Both the position numbers and the translations under genes were made by a program. 64,000 bases of DNA from Oryzias latipes (taxonomy: Eukaryota > Chordata > Actinopteri > Beloniformes > Adrianichthyidae), in NCBI RefSeq assembly GCF_002234675.1, contig NC_019881.2, positions 17,486,494-17,550,493 on the forward strand, in the 5' to 3' direction. Below the pieces are notes generated by a model that was not told the origin of the DNA, made no database searches, and worked only from the letters and a program-made list of their open reading frames with translations. Below, one piece after another: positions 1 through 18,500 of the stretch; the stretch's first letter is position 1; every line of letters begins with the position of its first letter.

Positions 1-4352
<4,352 letters not shown>

Positions 4353-4354
4353 TA

Positions 4355-5030
4355 CAGAGCCCTGGAAGTGACAATATAAAAACATGCTCCCTCGAACTAA
4401 TGATCACAAATGATCATTTTGTGTACTCTTGTTAGTATTTTGCGGGCTCAATTTAGCATGTTGACCATCACCAGTCACTTAGTTCGCACAAATTAGTTAA
4501 TGGTTTGCACAGTTTATTATTTTTGGAGCACAATTGAGTATTTTGCAGGCATAGATTAGCATTCTGTTTGCACAAATTAGTTTTTGTGGGTAAATTTAGT
4601 ATTTTTTATTTAAGTAAAAATTACTTATATAATAATTAGCAATTTGTGCACACAAATCTTTATTTTTTGGCCACAATTTAGCATTTTGTGAGGACAAATG
4701 AGAATTTTGTAGGAATAAATTAGCATTTTCTTACCATGAAATTAGCATTTTGTGGCATCTATTCAGTAATTTGTGGGCACAAATACATATTTTGCTCACA
4801 CAGATTAGCGCCTAAATTAGTATTTTCTAGGCACAATCTATTAATAGGAATTGCTTACACTAAAATACTTTAACCTTTGTGCCCACATACTAATTTAAAA
4901 GCACAAATACTAATTAGTGCACAAAACGCTAAATTGTGTCCACAAAATGACAATAAAATGCTAAAAAAAAAAAATTTGGGCACAATAATTTTTTTCTTTT
5001 ATGAATGTCATTTCCAGGACCAGGGCTCCG
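4355..5030. mobile_element. TA-flanked DNA element built of degenerate short repeats
   Basis: The ends are CAGAGCCCTGGAAGTGACA at left and, inverted, CGGAGCCCTGG followed by GGAAATGACA at right. Both ends abut TA. The interior is a chain of about 20-25-bp degenerate units such as CACAAATTAGCATTTTGTGG. They run mostly in one orientation to about 4830 and are inverted after it. There is no coding frame. It is a non-autonomous element with minisatellite-like content; the superfamily is not certain. Confidence 0.6.
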
Positions 5031-6299
5031 TATATAAAACTTGAAAATAAAAAAACTTGATATTTTTTAGAAAATGTCAGCTCACCGTTCTGCTGTTTTT
5101 GTCGCCCCCTACAGATGAGTTTCGGTCATGATAGATTAAGGCGTGGCCTGACCTTATTTGCGGCAGTTACCTGAGAACGACAGGATTAAAGGACGCTGCT
5201 GTGAGTACTAACAACTTTCGATTTATATTTTTTAAATTATATTATTGCGTATTATTTTAAACCCGCATTGCATTTGCTTTATGTGTTACAGGGCGGCGTC
5301 CGCTTTAATCTACACAAAAAGGTACTATTACTACTACGTTGAACATACACACCTGTTTACTGACCAGGAAAAGACTTGTTCGAGCAAAAGCAGAACATTA
5401 TCTTTGAAAAGTAAACCAATGCACTTGTATACGATTTTTAAATATAGTACTGATAAATTCTGAAGTATTTTAATTTTTCTTTATCTTTAATTCCTTATGT
5501 TTTCATCAAATCGACCGTTGCAGGCTTTTTAAGGGAAGAAAGAATGACATCATCTGTTTGTTTTAATAATATGCAAACTGCTGTAGGACTTGAATAAATA
5601 CTTATGCTTTTAAACAAGTATTATTTTGGATTCAACGTTACCATGATGGGTTTACTTTTATTTCAAATGCAAATAAAACTCAATAAATGCATTTATATAA
5701 ATAACGTAGATTATTTTATGATAAACATAGTTAAACATTTTTTATTTTACTGATTAGAAGAAGTGGCATATTATTTTTCAAAATCATTTTCTTTGTCTTT
5801 TCAAAGGTTTAAAAAAAAAGCTGTTTGTTTCATTTGAGTTATGGAAATGTAGGATTTGCATTAAGTCACATGAGCACACAGAGTACTGCTCTCCAGTCTG
5901 GCAGATGTAGGTTTTTTTTTTTTTTTTTTTTTTTAAATTAACAAACAATGCTTTAAATCACATGCTCTGCAGTAAACAGGAATTAAATTTGAAAGTCGAA
6001 TGTGCAAACTGTTTTCATTGAGGAAGTGAATGATATTTAAAGTACACATTGGAAAGTACTTCAACAGGTGATGTCACCTTGTTTCTGTCTAACCTGCAGC
6101 TCTTTTCTCCTGGTAACAAAAACACAGCCCATCCTGGTCACATGGTCTAATATTTACACACTTTGTTTTTATGACCGTTGGGAGTCGAACAGAGATAATA
6201 CACAATTCCTTGGAGGCTTTATCTGTTCTGCATGATGTGTTGTGTGTTTGGTTTCACTGTATTGATCCTTTTGGTTCTGTCTTGTCTTAGAAAAACACG
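5031..6299. other. bik upstream region
   Basis: No coding exon is seen. An acceptor at 6290 precedes the bik start codon by nine bases, so an untranslated first exon must lie upstream. The GC-richer stretch near 5090-5210 is a candidate but cannot be fixed from sequence alone. A poly-T run lies near 5911-5934. Confidence 0.4.
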
Positions 6300-8127
<1,828 letters not shown>

Positions 8128-8685
8128 AGCAGCCATAAGCAGGTCTTTATGTTTAAAAACAAAACAAAAAAAAGAAGTGATTTTTTTTTATATTAATTTT
8201 GTTTACTCTGACTTGTCTTTTTTTTTTTAACTTTTACTATTAAGTTAAAATTGCTAAAAATCTATTTCAAATCATCTGGAAACTAAAAAAAAGGGGGAAA
8301 ATTTTAAATTTAAGCAACTGGATTGGTTAAAAGGTGATTTTAGCCTTCACTAAGAGGTTTGCCAGCATATTGTAGCAATGATAGGACAGTTCGGGGCTGT
8401 ATTGTTTGTAGAAAATCATGTTTATGAGGACTGAACTGTTGCTGGTCTGCAGACTTCAGTTCTTTCTTACTGGTTTAAGAGGTCAAACAAAAAGAAGGGA
8501 GCTGGTCTTTCTAATAGATTTGAAAATGCTTTTTCATGTGATGCAAATAAACTTTACAATGAATACCGTACACCTGGCTGTTTCATTCATAAAAAAGGAT
8601 TTACCGGTAATTCAAAAGCAAAGATGGATTTGCACAGATCCAATGTGCTGAGTCAGTAATCTGTCCATATGCCTGAAATAAGTCA
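8128..8685. other. bik-mcat tail-to-tail spacer
   Basis: This is the 3' UTR space of the two convergent genes. It is AT-rich with homopolymer runs. No further coding signal is seen. Confidence 0.5.
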
Positions 8686-11195
8686 TTATTCCTCGTACGT
8701 GCCGACATCCACGTGAGCGTAAGTCTGGAATGCCTTCCTGTTGCATTTCTGCAGCGTGGCCCCGAGCTGCTTTCCGGGTCCCACCTCGTAGGTGTGTGGA
8801 AAACTCTCCCCCTGCGTCCTCTCGTAGATCTCGTGCAGAGTTTGCTCCCATTTGACGGGCGACACCACCTGCTTCGCCAGCTGCCGGCGGATGTGGCTCT
8901 CGCTCATGTAGCGTTTGCCGTCCACGTTGGAGTAGACTCTGATCTCAGGGCGTCGCACCTGAAGGGGAAGTTTGCAGAGAGGTGAGGTTGGTCGACAGAC
9001 GAGACACTGTTGAGCAAACAAAACTACTGTGGACTAAAGATAAAATAAACAGGGCATCAAAGAATGTCCCTAAAATATCTGTATGTTAGCATAAATGTTA
9101 GAAACGTTTTTGTTTCAACTGGATTCTGCGCTCATCTTTTGGTAGATCCAATCTAATCTATTGGGTTGACTCACTGACCTCCACATCCCTGAGAGCGTCC
9201 CTCAGAGGTTCAGATGCTGACGCCATCAGATCCGTGTGAAAAGCCCCGCTGACAGGGAGAAGTTTTGTTCTTATGAAGTGCAGACTTCGGGACTTCTGCT
9301 GAAGGAAATCCAGCGCCTGAAAACACCATGAATGACTTATTTACAAAAACTATTTTAAAAAAAGTTCCATTTACTCTTTACGTGCATAACTACGTACCCT
9401 CATTTTCAAGTTAATCTGTAGGATTAATGCGTCAGAAAATACTCCAATCTCGTCCATAAGTAATAAAGCATTTAGTGCCAAACACATAATATTACTGTTT
9501 TGTATACTTTTATCTTTGCCTTTTCTAATTATGCTTTTTTTGGGTCTTTTTTATGACTGATTTGACTAGGAGTCTGGAATAAATCTATCCATCTATAAAG
9601 TCATGATTGTTACCTGCTGATGTCCTGCAATGACCCTGCCGTCAGGAAACAGATAGTTTGCAACCGAACAAACAGGCTCCTGGATCCCCAAACTCCTGCA
9701 GTGCTCTTTAGCCTGCAAGCAGGCCTGTTTATACTGAGCTTGAGGTCGACCGATGACCGACAGCATCCCGCTCGGAACCAGCTCGGACGCTCTTTGCATG
9801 GCTTCAGCGCGCACCTTTACCACATACAGAGCTAGGAGAGGCAGCAGAAATCTGAGGTGACACTTCCGTCTTCTGTCAGATGAGGATGTCTGACAAACAG
9901 TCACGGTTACACACCTTCTGCAAAGTCCATGGCTCCAGAAAAGACCAGCGCAGCAAACTCTCCAACGCTAAAACCTGCAGCAGCGACACAGGTTTCTACA
10001 GCCTGAGGACAAAAAGAAAAGGGAACCTCATCAGCCATGATTATTTTAAAATGTCACACATAAAATTACCATACATTAAAAATAATTCATTTTTATTATA
10101 AACTGACGCCACTTAGATTGTAAGAAATGTTGCTTATAATGCTTATGCATTTCTTGTCTTTAACAACTTTGAGTGTTCAATATACACATAAAACTATAGT
10201 TTTGAAACAATAAACTAATATTTTTATCTATTGTAAAGCGTTCCCAGTGGTCTTTTAATTGGGAATATTATGTTTTTAAATAAAAAAAAATAAAAAAAAA
10301 CATTTATTGTTTTCTAAGACATGGGTTTCTGCAGAGGGACAGGGGATCATTAGAAATTCGCCTCAGAGTTGTGGGCCAGACTGTTGCTGTGGAGTAACCC
10401 TTCCCATCATCCATCTGTTTACATGCTCTTCCATGAGATTACACCCCCTTCCAACCCCAACCTAACATTAGCTTTGCAACAAAAATAGTGAGCAATATCA
10501 GAGTTATCCAGCTTTTGAGCCAGACACCAGCTCAGACAATAAACAAATACAAAAGACTATTAACAGTTCATTTATATTTATTTTTATAGTCACATAAAAA
10601 TATTTCAGTGTTTTATTCTTCTTAAGGGTGAAATGAGGCGGTATGGCTCCTTCTGGGTTGTTGTTAGTGAGAAATAGATCCAAATCTTAGTGTTGAAAGT
10701 TGCAGATCCTTCCTGCAGTTCATTATTTTGTCAAATGAGTGTTCAAGAATGCAAATAATTTGGTGTCAAATCCACTCAAAAACATCAGGTGTGAGGGTAT
10801 CGAACCTTTGGGTTTTCGTGGTTCAGCCGCTCCACCGCAGCCAGAGAAGACACAAACACCGCCGGCTGACAGTGGACCGTCTTCTGCAGCTCCTTCTCGG
10901 GCCCGTTCAGACACAGAGACAGAAGGTCGTAGCCGAGGATTCTCTGGGCGACAGAGAACATGTCTCTGACGTTGGGGTACTGCAACAGTCCTCCTACCAT
11001 GCCCACAAACTGGCTGCCCTGCCCGGGGAACAGGAGCACGGCGCAACCGCTGGGGTCCTTTCTTGGTCTCCACTGCTGGATCTCAGGGGTCTGGCTGCCC
11101 GGTGAGGACTCAGCGGGAACAGACTGCTCGGTTGTCAGTCTGCGGCTCAAATGGTGTAGCAAAGACCTGACCTTCCCTCTGTGGACTGCTTTCAT
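8686..11195 (-). CDS. mcat: Mitochondrial malonyl-CoA:ACP transacylase
   Basis: MCAT transfers malonate from CoA to the mitochondrial acyl carrier protein, the loading step of mitochondrial type II fatty acid synthesis that feeds lipoate production. Exons on the minus strand are 10806-11195, 9915-10002, 9614-9831, 9179-9316 and 8686-8958, all in frame, giving 368 aa (human 390). The start at 11195 is the ATG in the context CCAAAATGA. The N-terminus is basic and Arg/His-rich, as for a mitochondrial presequence. Key residues are LFPGQGSQ (about 56-63), the GFSVGE nucleophile elbow with Ser142, and the GAFH histidine (His259). The gene is convergent with bik, as in the human TTLL1-BIK-MCAT block. 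Confidence 0.95.
10221..10540 (+). mobile_element. TTAA-flanked element, copy 2 (partial)
   Basis: A partial copy in mcat intron 1 keeps GTTCCCAGTGGTCTTTTAAT, the TTTCTGCAGAG block and CAACAAAAATAGTGAGCAA. Both termini are missing or decayed. Confidence 0.7.
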
Positions 11196-12570
11196 TTTGG
11201 CTAATTTTGTTACTAAAATTAGCAAGCGATTTTATGGTTTTCGTTTCTAAAAATCCACCAAAACTAACGGATGTAATCGCAATGAATTCTAATAGTAAAT
11301 TAGCTAAGTTTATCCTTGAAAAATGTGCCAGCGTGAGGGCTCACAGGGAGCCTCCATGCTGCTCTGTTTATTTCAGTTCTTTTTCCGGTTTACGTTCTGC
11401 TACTTCTTTCTAGAGCGCCACCTCTGGCGAGGCGGTATCATGAATCTCTTTAAATAGACTTAAAACAAAACTTTATTTAAACAAAAATAAATAGCAATAG
11501 CAGCTGTAACATTTAGCTAAAAATCAATTTAACCTGTTTGATTTTATTAAAATTCTCACCGTGTTCTTGTGCCAAATTGATTATGATATTAAACTAAAGG
11601 GATCTTTCTGGAAAGAAAGAAATCCTTATTTCATTCACAAAATATTAAAATTTTGTATAAATATTACATTTAGTAACAAAACTCCAAATTTCTTTTAATT
11701 AATTGCCCAAATCAGACATTATTTACCATTTTTTAAAACCTGTCTCAACATTACAAATTGTATAAAGTAGATTTATATGATGTACAGTTTGTTGTTCTTT
11801 GGTCTTTACTGTATGTCATCTAAGTGTTTTGAATAAAGATTAAAAAATGTACTTGTGCCAAATGAACAAAAACAAACAGTAGAATTACTTTAAAAATCCG
11901 GCTTTCAAAGCCAGTCTTTTGTTTTAAATTACAATTAACTCTCGCCAGTGTCAGATAAAAAAAAACACCCAAATAATTTAAAATAAAATTATCATTTGGA
12001 TTAATTTTTTTTACAAAGCTAAACAACAGTGAAACCCAAAATTATTATTATTTTTTTCTGTTTTTTTTTTGTGTTACTTTGAAAAGTCAGAGTTTTAACC
12101 ATTTAGCTGAACTTTTGATGTTGGCATTATTTGAAATATAAAATAAAATTCTTTTTTTTTTACGTTTAATTTAAACAGAATACATGAAAATGATACATAT
12201 CACAAAAAAGTTTACAACAAAATTTTGTTTAGTACAAAATGGTGAAAGTCTGTTTTAGTCAGATGTGTTTTAATTAAATTCTAATTTTCTTTTCACAATT
12301 CTCCATATTTATTTACAAATCATTTTTCTACACAGAAAGAAAGTTTCTGGACTCACACAAAGCTGAATTATCTTCCGTCATGTTTGTGAGGATGAAATCT
12401 TACGAATGGTTGTCTCCATAATGGACACAATCATTCACACAGGATGAAGTCTGTAAACAAGCTTGATGGACAAAAACAGAAGTTTTGTGGTTTAAGGTTA
12501 ATTTTTTCCCCTTTGACATTGCTAAACATGAAAATGCACAAAGAAATCCCTTTATCTGTCACCGTGGCAA
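11196..12570. other. mcat promoter and def6 3' region
   Basis: The part up to about 11440 holds the mcat 5' UTR and likely promoter. The rest is very AT-rich and probably contains the def6 3' UTR. No coding exon or recognised repeat was found. Confidence 0.4.
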
Positions 12571-15500
12571 TCACAGTAGCCCATTGGGCTTTTCCTGTGA
12601 CTCTTCTGAATCATCTGACAGATGGGCGGCCCCCATTTTCTCCTCCAGTCTCTCACATTCCTCTTCTTCTAGCCGACTGCTCTGATCATTTCTTATCTTG
12701 TATTTGGAAATGAACTCGTTGCTTGCCAGAGCTCCCTCCGTTCGAGGGCAAAAGTATTTTGATGTAAGTCGGCTATCCAAACGCTCTGAAATACAAAAGA
12801 TTGAGTTAGAAAAGCACACTTTTGTCTAATGAGGACTACTGCGATTCTTATAAAAGGGAACATAAATAACTAGTATAAGTTAATATTAGTTTGTGTTATC
12901 ACACGTCTCTAATGTCCCCTTGTAATAAGTGTCAAACATAAAATTCTCTCTAAATCTATGACATACAATGACCTAAACTTCTTAAACAGATCAGTAACTC
13001 ACAGATCAATGCAAAGATCCTATCAGTATAAAGAAAATGAGCATGAAAACGTTCATTTTTCACCTTTTTTCATCATTGTACCAAAAAATACCTCCAGTGT
13101 TGCTCTAATCTGCACCAAATGAAAATGATGTCCTAAACTTTTTAACTATTACCTGTGCACTGTTACCAAAGCAAAAATTTCAAGCAAAAATTCATCAAAA
13201 TAAAATAGTTTTTCAATTTCTGTTTATTAATTTTCACCAGTTTCAATTTGCAACAATCTTTTTTTTTTAAACCACCTCATTTTTTTAAGCTGTTTGTACA
13301 GTTTGGAGGCAGCCCTCACTCAGCTTTAAATGAACTTCGTTATTCATTTTTTTAACTGAAGTGAATTTAATTGAATATATTTTGCTTTGTAACTGTGACA
13401 AATAATAAAAGTAATAATACATTTCTGTGAAGTTAAAGGAAAGCAGCTTGTTCTTGTGGCATTTTTCTGATGATATATTTGACATATATTAAGAAAATAA
13501 GTATTTCTTTATTCAAAGGTTGTGAATCAGGACCAGACGAAAAAATGATGTTTGAAAAAGATTGTAATTGTGATGTCAGAAATACGATGGGTGGGCCACA
13601 AGCTCCATGTCTAAGCTCTCAGCTATGGGGAGGGGAAAAGGGGGCGGGGTTGCTTCGCACCAGCCTTTAACTCAGAGGTGCATTTCTAATCAACTTCTGC
13701 CGCTCTGTAGAAACAATGTCTTAGAAAACAAGACAAGTTTTTATTTTTATTTTGGCTAAAACATCATAATCATAATTAAAAGACCACAGCGAACGCTTTG
13801 AAAATAGATCAAAAGATGATCAGAGTGGGTCTTTAAATACATAAAGCAGGGAAAATATATATATCCACCCTTTTAAAGTAATATGAAAGCCATTTTCTAT
13901 GTTTCCACAAATTTTAAGGGGCAAAATATTTACCTCCTGGCGTAATGGGTTTCATGAGGCGATTCAACTGGACGTTCCAGTGCCTTACATGCTGAGTGGC
14001 ATTCCTCAGCCTCTCCTGCATTTCCTGGAAATCAAGTGAATTAGCACAACTTTATGGGAAAACGTATAAATCAAACTAGACCAGTGCTTCTCAAATAGTG
14101 GGGCGCGATGCCATGCCAGGAGGGGCGCGCAGTAGTGGCGGTTTTAGGCACAGGTGATAGGGGAAATTGTCCGGGGTGCAAATTTAACGGGGGGCGGTGG
14201 TGACAGCGGCTCAGTGCTTTGAAAAAAATCTGCGCCACTCATGGTTTCCTATTATCTGCTATATCACGTGTAACAGCCTGAAACCTGTGAACTGCCGTCC
14301 CTGCAGCTGCTCCTGTCTCCTGTCACACACGGCTGTGAGAAGGAGAGGGGAGGGGTAGTGGGGTCAGACTGCGAGGTGGAACGGGGCACATGGAGCGCTG
14401 CAAGCACTGCCTCGATTGCGCAACACCAGGATCATTGGCGCCTTTAGATGACTCAGCTCATGCCATTGTCATTCTTTATTAACTATTGTAGACCGTTCGA
14501 TGACGTGTCTTTATTTTCACTAAATGTACAGTATTCTTTGTCTGCCTGTCGTTTAGTTGGTGTCAGTATTTGACATAAAGACAGCCAGTAATGCAGGAAA
14601 ACAGCTGCACTTCATGAGATCATAAATAAATAATCCATCATTTAGAAAAAAAATCAACAATGTTTTTATCTATTTCTTCAGACTAAAAACGTTAAATATA
14701 TTGGAGCTGCTGTGTTAATGTTTCAGATCAATTAACACTTAATATTATTTATTGATTGAATTATTTTCTCAGCATCAAATGGTTCGGTTGGTCAAAATGT
14801 TTCTAGTTTAAATAAGGACTGAGATTTTTTTATTTCAGGCACTTTAAGCTTCTTTTCTGTTTTAGACTAACACGGTTTCTGTGTGGCTAAATGAAGTTAA
14901 TATTTGTTGAAAGTGGATTTATAATGCTGTTTTCTTTTGTTAATGTTAGAAGATACGATTTCAGGTATACTTACACAAATCTTATAGATACTAATCTAAT
15001 ATAGTGTCACCGCGCGAGTGTGTGTGTGTGGGGGGGGGGGGGGACATTTTCTTTTTCCTAGGGGGGGCCCGGCAAAAAATAATTGAGAAGCACTGCACTA
15101 GATGCTTTCTTCTTGCTACCTCTAGGTGCTGGTGGCTCCTCTGGCGTGATGCTTGCAGATCCTGAAGCTCCCGGGAAGCTGAGTAGAGGGCTAAGGGGGT
15201 GTCCTCGTCTGTGCTGCCATCTGAGGCCTCCAAAGCAGGACTGAGTCTCTGCAAGTCCCTCTGCTTCTCTTGGAGGAGCTTAAACTGCAGCCTTTTCTCC
15301 TCTTCGGCCTGCAGCAACCTGGGGAAGGGATGAAAGGATTTTAAATGAATTTGAAACAAGCTGCAAAATCCATACAAAGACAAAAGATATCGTTACATCT
15401 CCAGTTCCAGCCTGGCTCGTTCCTCCTCCAGTCGAGCCTGGATCTCCATGTTCAGAGCAGCTTCCAGTTTCTGTTGAGTCATCTCCAGCTCCTGGATCCT

Positions 15501-18500
15501 TTTTTTCTGCTGCTCAGCCTTCCTCTCCTTCTCCTGCATCTCTGCCTGCATGCTGTCTCTCAGCTTCAGGCACACAGCAACAGGAGGAAAATAAACCCAC
15601 TTCTTCCTGGATCACCTTTTCCACTGAAGTCACAGCTGCTTCTTGGAACAGTTAAAGGTTAAAGCCTGACTTTTTATAATGCCAATTTTTTTTCTGCTGC
15701 TCTCAGAGGTTGGAGTAAATGAGATGTGGGCTAAAACCCTTTTCAGGTGAAATGCATATAAAGTTTGTCAACGTTCTTCTCACCATCTCAGCTTCTTTCA
15801 GCTGTCTCTCCAGATCCATCTGCACCTCCTTTTGTTTCCTCCTCTCCATCTCCTCCGCTTCCCTTCGTCGATTTTCCACTTCTCGTGCATGCTAGACAAT
15901 GTATTGTGCTTCAACACCAGACTGAAAATTCAACACTTTTCCACCCATTTACCTGAATGATGTTTTCTATCTCCAGGTCTTGTCTTTCTTTCTCTATCTT
16001 CTCCATTTCCTGGACACTCAGCTCGTCTGACTGACTGCTGCGGCTGCTGCGGCTGCTGCAGCTGCTGCGGGAACTCCGGCTGCGCTCTTGGTCTTTGTGC
16101 TCGCGCAGCATGCGCCTCTTCAGCTTGAGTTCATGGTGTAGGGAGGACTTTCCCTCACTTTGAAGGCGAAGTGCTGTTTGAACAGCTAAAAAAAAAAAAC
16201 CACACATTTGATGATACTTCTAATATCACTAGCATTTATGAATTAAAATAATTGGTTATAACAATAGTTTCATTTTGGAGTCAAGTTTACTGCTGCTATC
16301 ATTTGTATCCATTCATCTTGAAAAACGGGGTCACAGGCTGCTGGGGCCAACCCAGACGCTGTTGGGCAAGGGCGGGGTACACCCTGAACAGGTCGCCAGT
16401 CTGTTGCAGGGCCACACAAATGCACACCAAGGGGCAATTTAGAGTAACAAATTAACTTATAAAGCATGTTTTTGGACTTTGGGTGTAAAGTGAGACAAGA
16501 GGTCTAATCACTGCATCATTGGCCGGGTGAATACTTGATTCTGATTGGCTGCAGGGTGTCCATTAAAAAGTGTTTATCACAACATCAAGACAGTATATCT
16601 CCATCCTTTAAATATATGATGGACATGACAGTATCTCTATTCAATTTTACCAGCAACTGCGATGTTGACTTTAATTTGAAATAGTTTGTTGTCTGTCTGT
16701 CTTTGTGTTTTGTTTACCTTATTATTTAAAACAGAGAAAATATATGTCTTTAATATTAATATATGGGTTTTTTTGTTGATACGCATTTAATGATTTTAAT
16801 TAATGGTGGATATTTCTTGCAACCAAAGAGATCTAGAAAACTACGTCTGGACTTTTTTTTGGTTTGAAACAAACCTTTGTTTTATCATCAGCACACTGAG
16901 GAGACAAGCATTAAATGGTAAATGGCGTGTACTTGTATAGCGCTGTTCTACCTACAAGGACAAAGTGCTTTACAGTCACAGACCCATTCACCCAGTCACA
17001 CACACATTCACACACTGGTGGCCGCCCCGCTGCCAAACACAGGCGCCTGACTGCCACCAGAGGTAAGGTGGGGTTCAGTGTCTTGCCCAAGGACACTTCA
17101 ACTCCTGGGCGTGCAAGGCGGGAGTCGAACCTGTAATCTTACAATCATGGGTCGACCGCCCTACCGCCGCACCACGGCCGGTATTAAGGGTGAGAAGTAA
17201 TGTGCATTACCTTAAAAGTTTTTTTAATGAGTCTGCCTCAATGCGACCACATTTCAATAAGTTGGTGTGTCTCATCGTCATGGCTGCCTCATTCCTAATC
17301 TGTTTACATCCCATTATGCCCGGCTACGGCGGACCAGTCCAGTGGCTCTGCTCTGAACACAGAGCTTATTCAGACTGAGAAAAGCTCAGTGCCATTGTAC
17401 ACCAACAGAGACCACCTCGAAAGATGGCGTCAAAGAGCTGTTCCTGGAAGGGCTAGGTTGGATTCAGACGGAAAACTTGTTCTGAATTATCGAGAGAAAC
17501 AAATTCTTGTTCACAATCTGAATACACCCTAAAGGCCCGTACACACTGGGACGAATATTCGCCAGGCGTTATTCGCCAGCGTTTTTCGCCACGTTTTTTG
17601 TGTTCACACCCAGGCGATTTTCGCTGACGGTGAGCCGAGCGAACATGCAATTTCATTCCCTGACATTAGATGGCGCTTAATGTAAAACAGAAATACTCCT
17701 GTACACAAGGTGGCGCTGCGCAACTTTAAGCTTCTTAAAGTCGCTTTTCACTCAGAAGAAGAGAGCAAGTATTTACGCGCTTGTCAGAATCATACAAAGA
17801 AAACATGAATACCACCAGGATATCGGGGATATTTTAGAATGTCCGTCATTATTTCTTCGCGGCAGTGTAGACGCTACTTGGCGTCTATCTTCTTCGCTGG
17901 TATGTGTGCTCAGAAAGGCGGTTTTGTGTTTGAGTGCCCCCAAGAAGTTCCAGACACGTGTGCAAAAGCGCCATTCTCATTGGTCGTATAGTTTTCGACG
18001 GGGCGCGTCAAACCAAAAAAACGAACCCGAGGCGTTTTTTTAAAAAGTGACGCTTTGACGCGTGGCTTTTTTTTTGGCGTTGTTTAGTCACGAGGCGTTA
18101 AACGTCGGCCAATATCGTGCGCGAAATTCGTCCCGGTGTGTACGGGCCTTAATTGTCTCTGTTTCTACACTAAGTGTCAGAGGGACGCTTCTTGCTCTGT
18201 TTAGTCATGATGTTTTCTTAATTCTGTTATGTTTGAGGACTTCTCCCCCCTACAGTGGTGCTTTTTGTTTTTAAAGAATACTAGTTCCTCATTCTGTCCT
18301 GCATCTGGGTCATTCTGACACTTCCTAACACGGACCTGCGGAATCCTTCTGCCTCGTCCATTAATTTCTGATAATGAACACCATGTCATGTCCCTCACTT
18401 AACTCGTTTCATATTGAGTGCAGGAACAGCCCAGACTATAATGAACAATTAATCTTTCAGCCACACACCTTGAATCCACTCCACCTTCTGCCGTTGGTCA

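Noticed and set aside
4405-4960. CRISPR-like array from the regular short repeats
   Set aside because: The units are degenerate with no constant spacer length, lie between inverted ends, and the genome is vertebrate.
11195-11225. A longer mcat start at 11225
   Set aside because: That codon is TTG. The first ATG in frame is at 11195, with a good context and a basic presequence after it.
16914-17181. A possible tRNA gene because of A-box and B-box-like sequence
   Set aside because: No complete cloverleaf was seen, and the sequence continues into a known type of SINE body. The same holds for the SINEs at 42822 and 62235.
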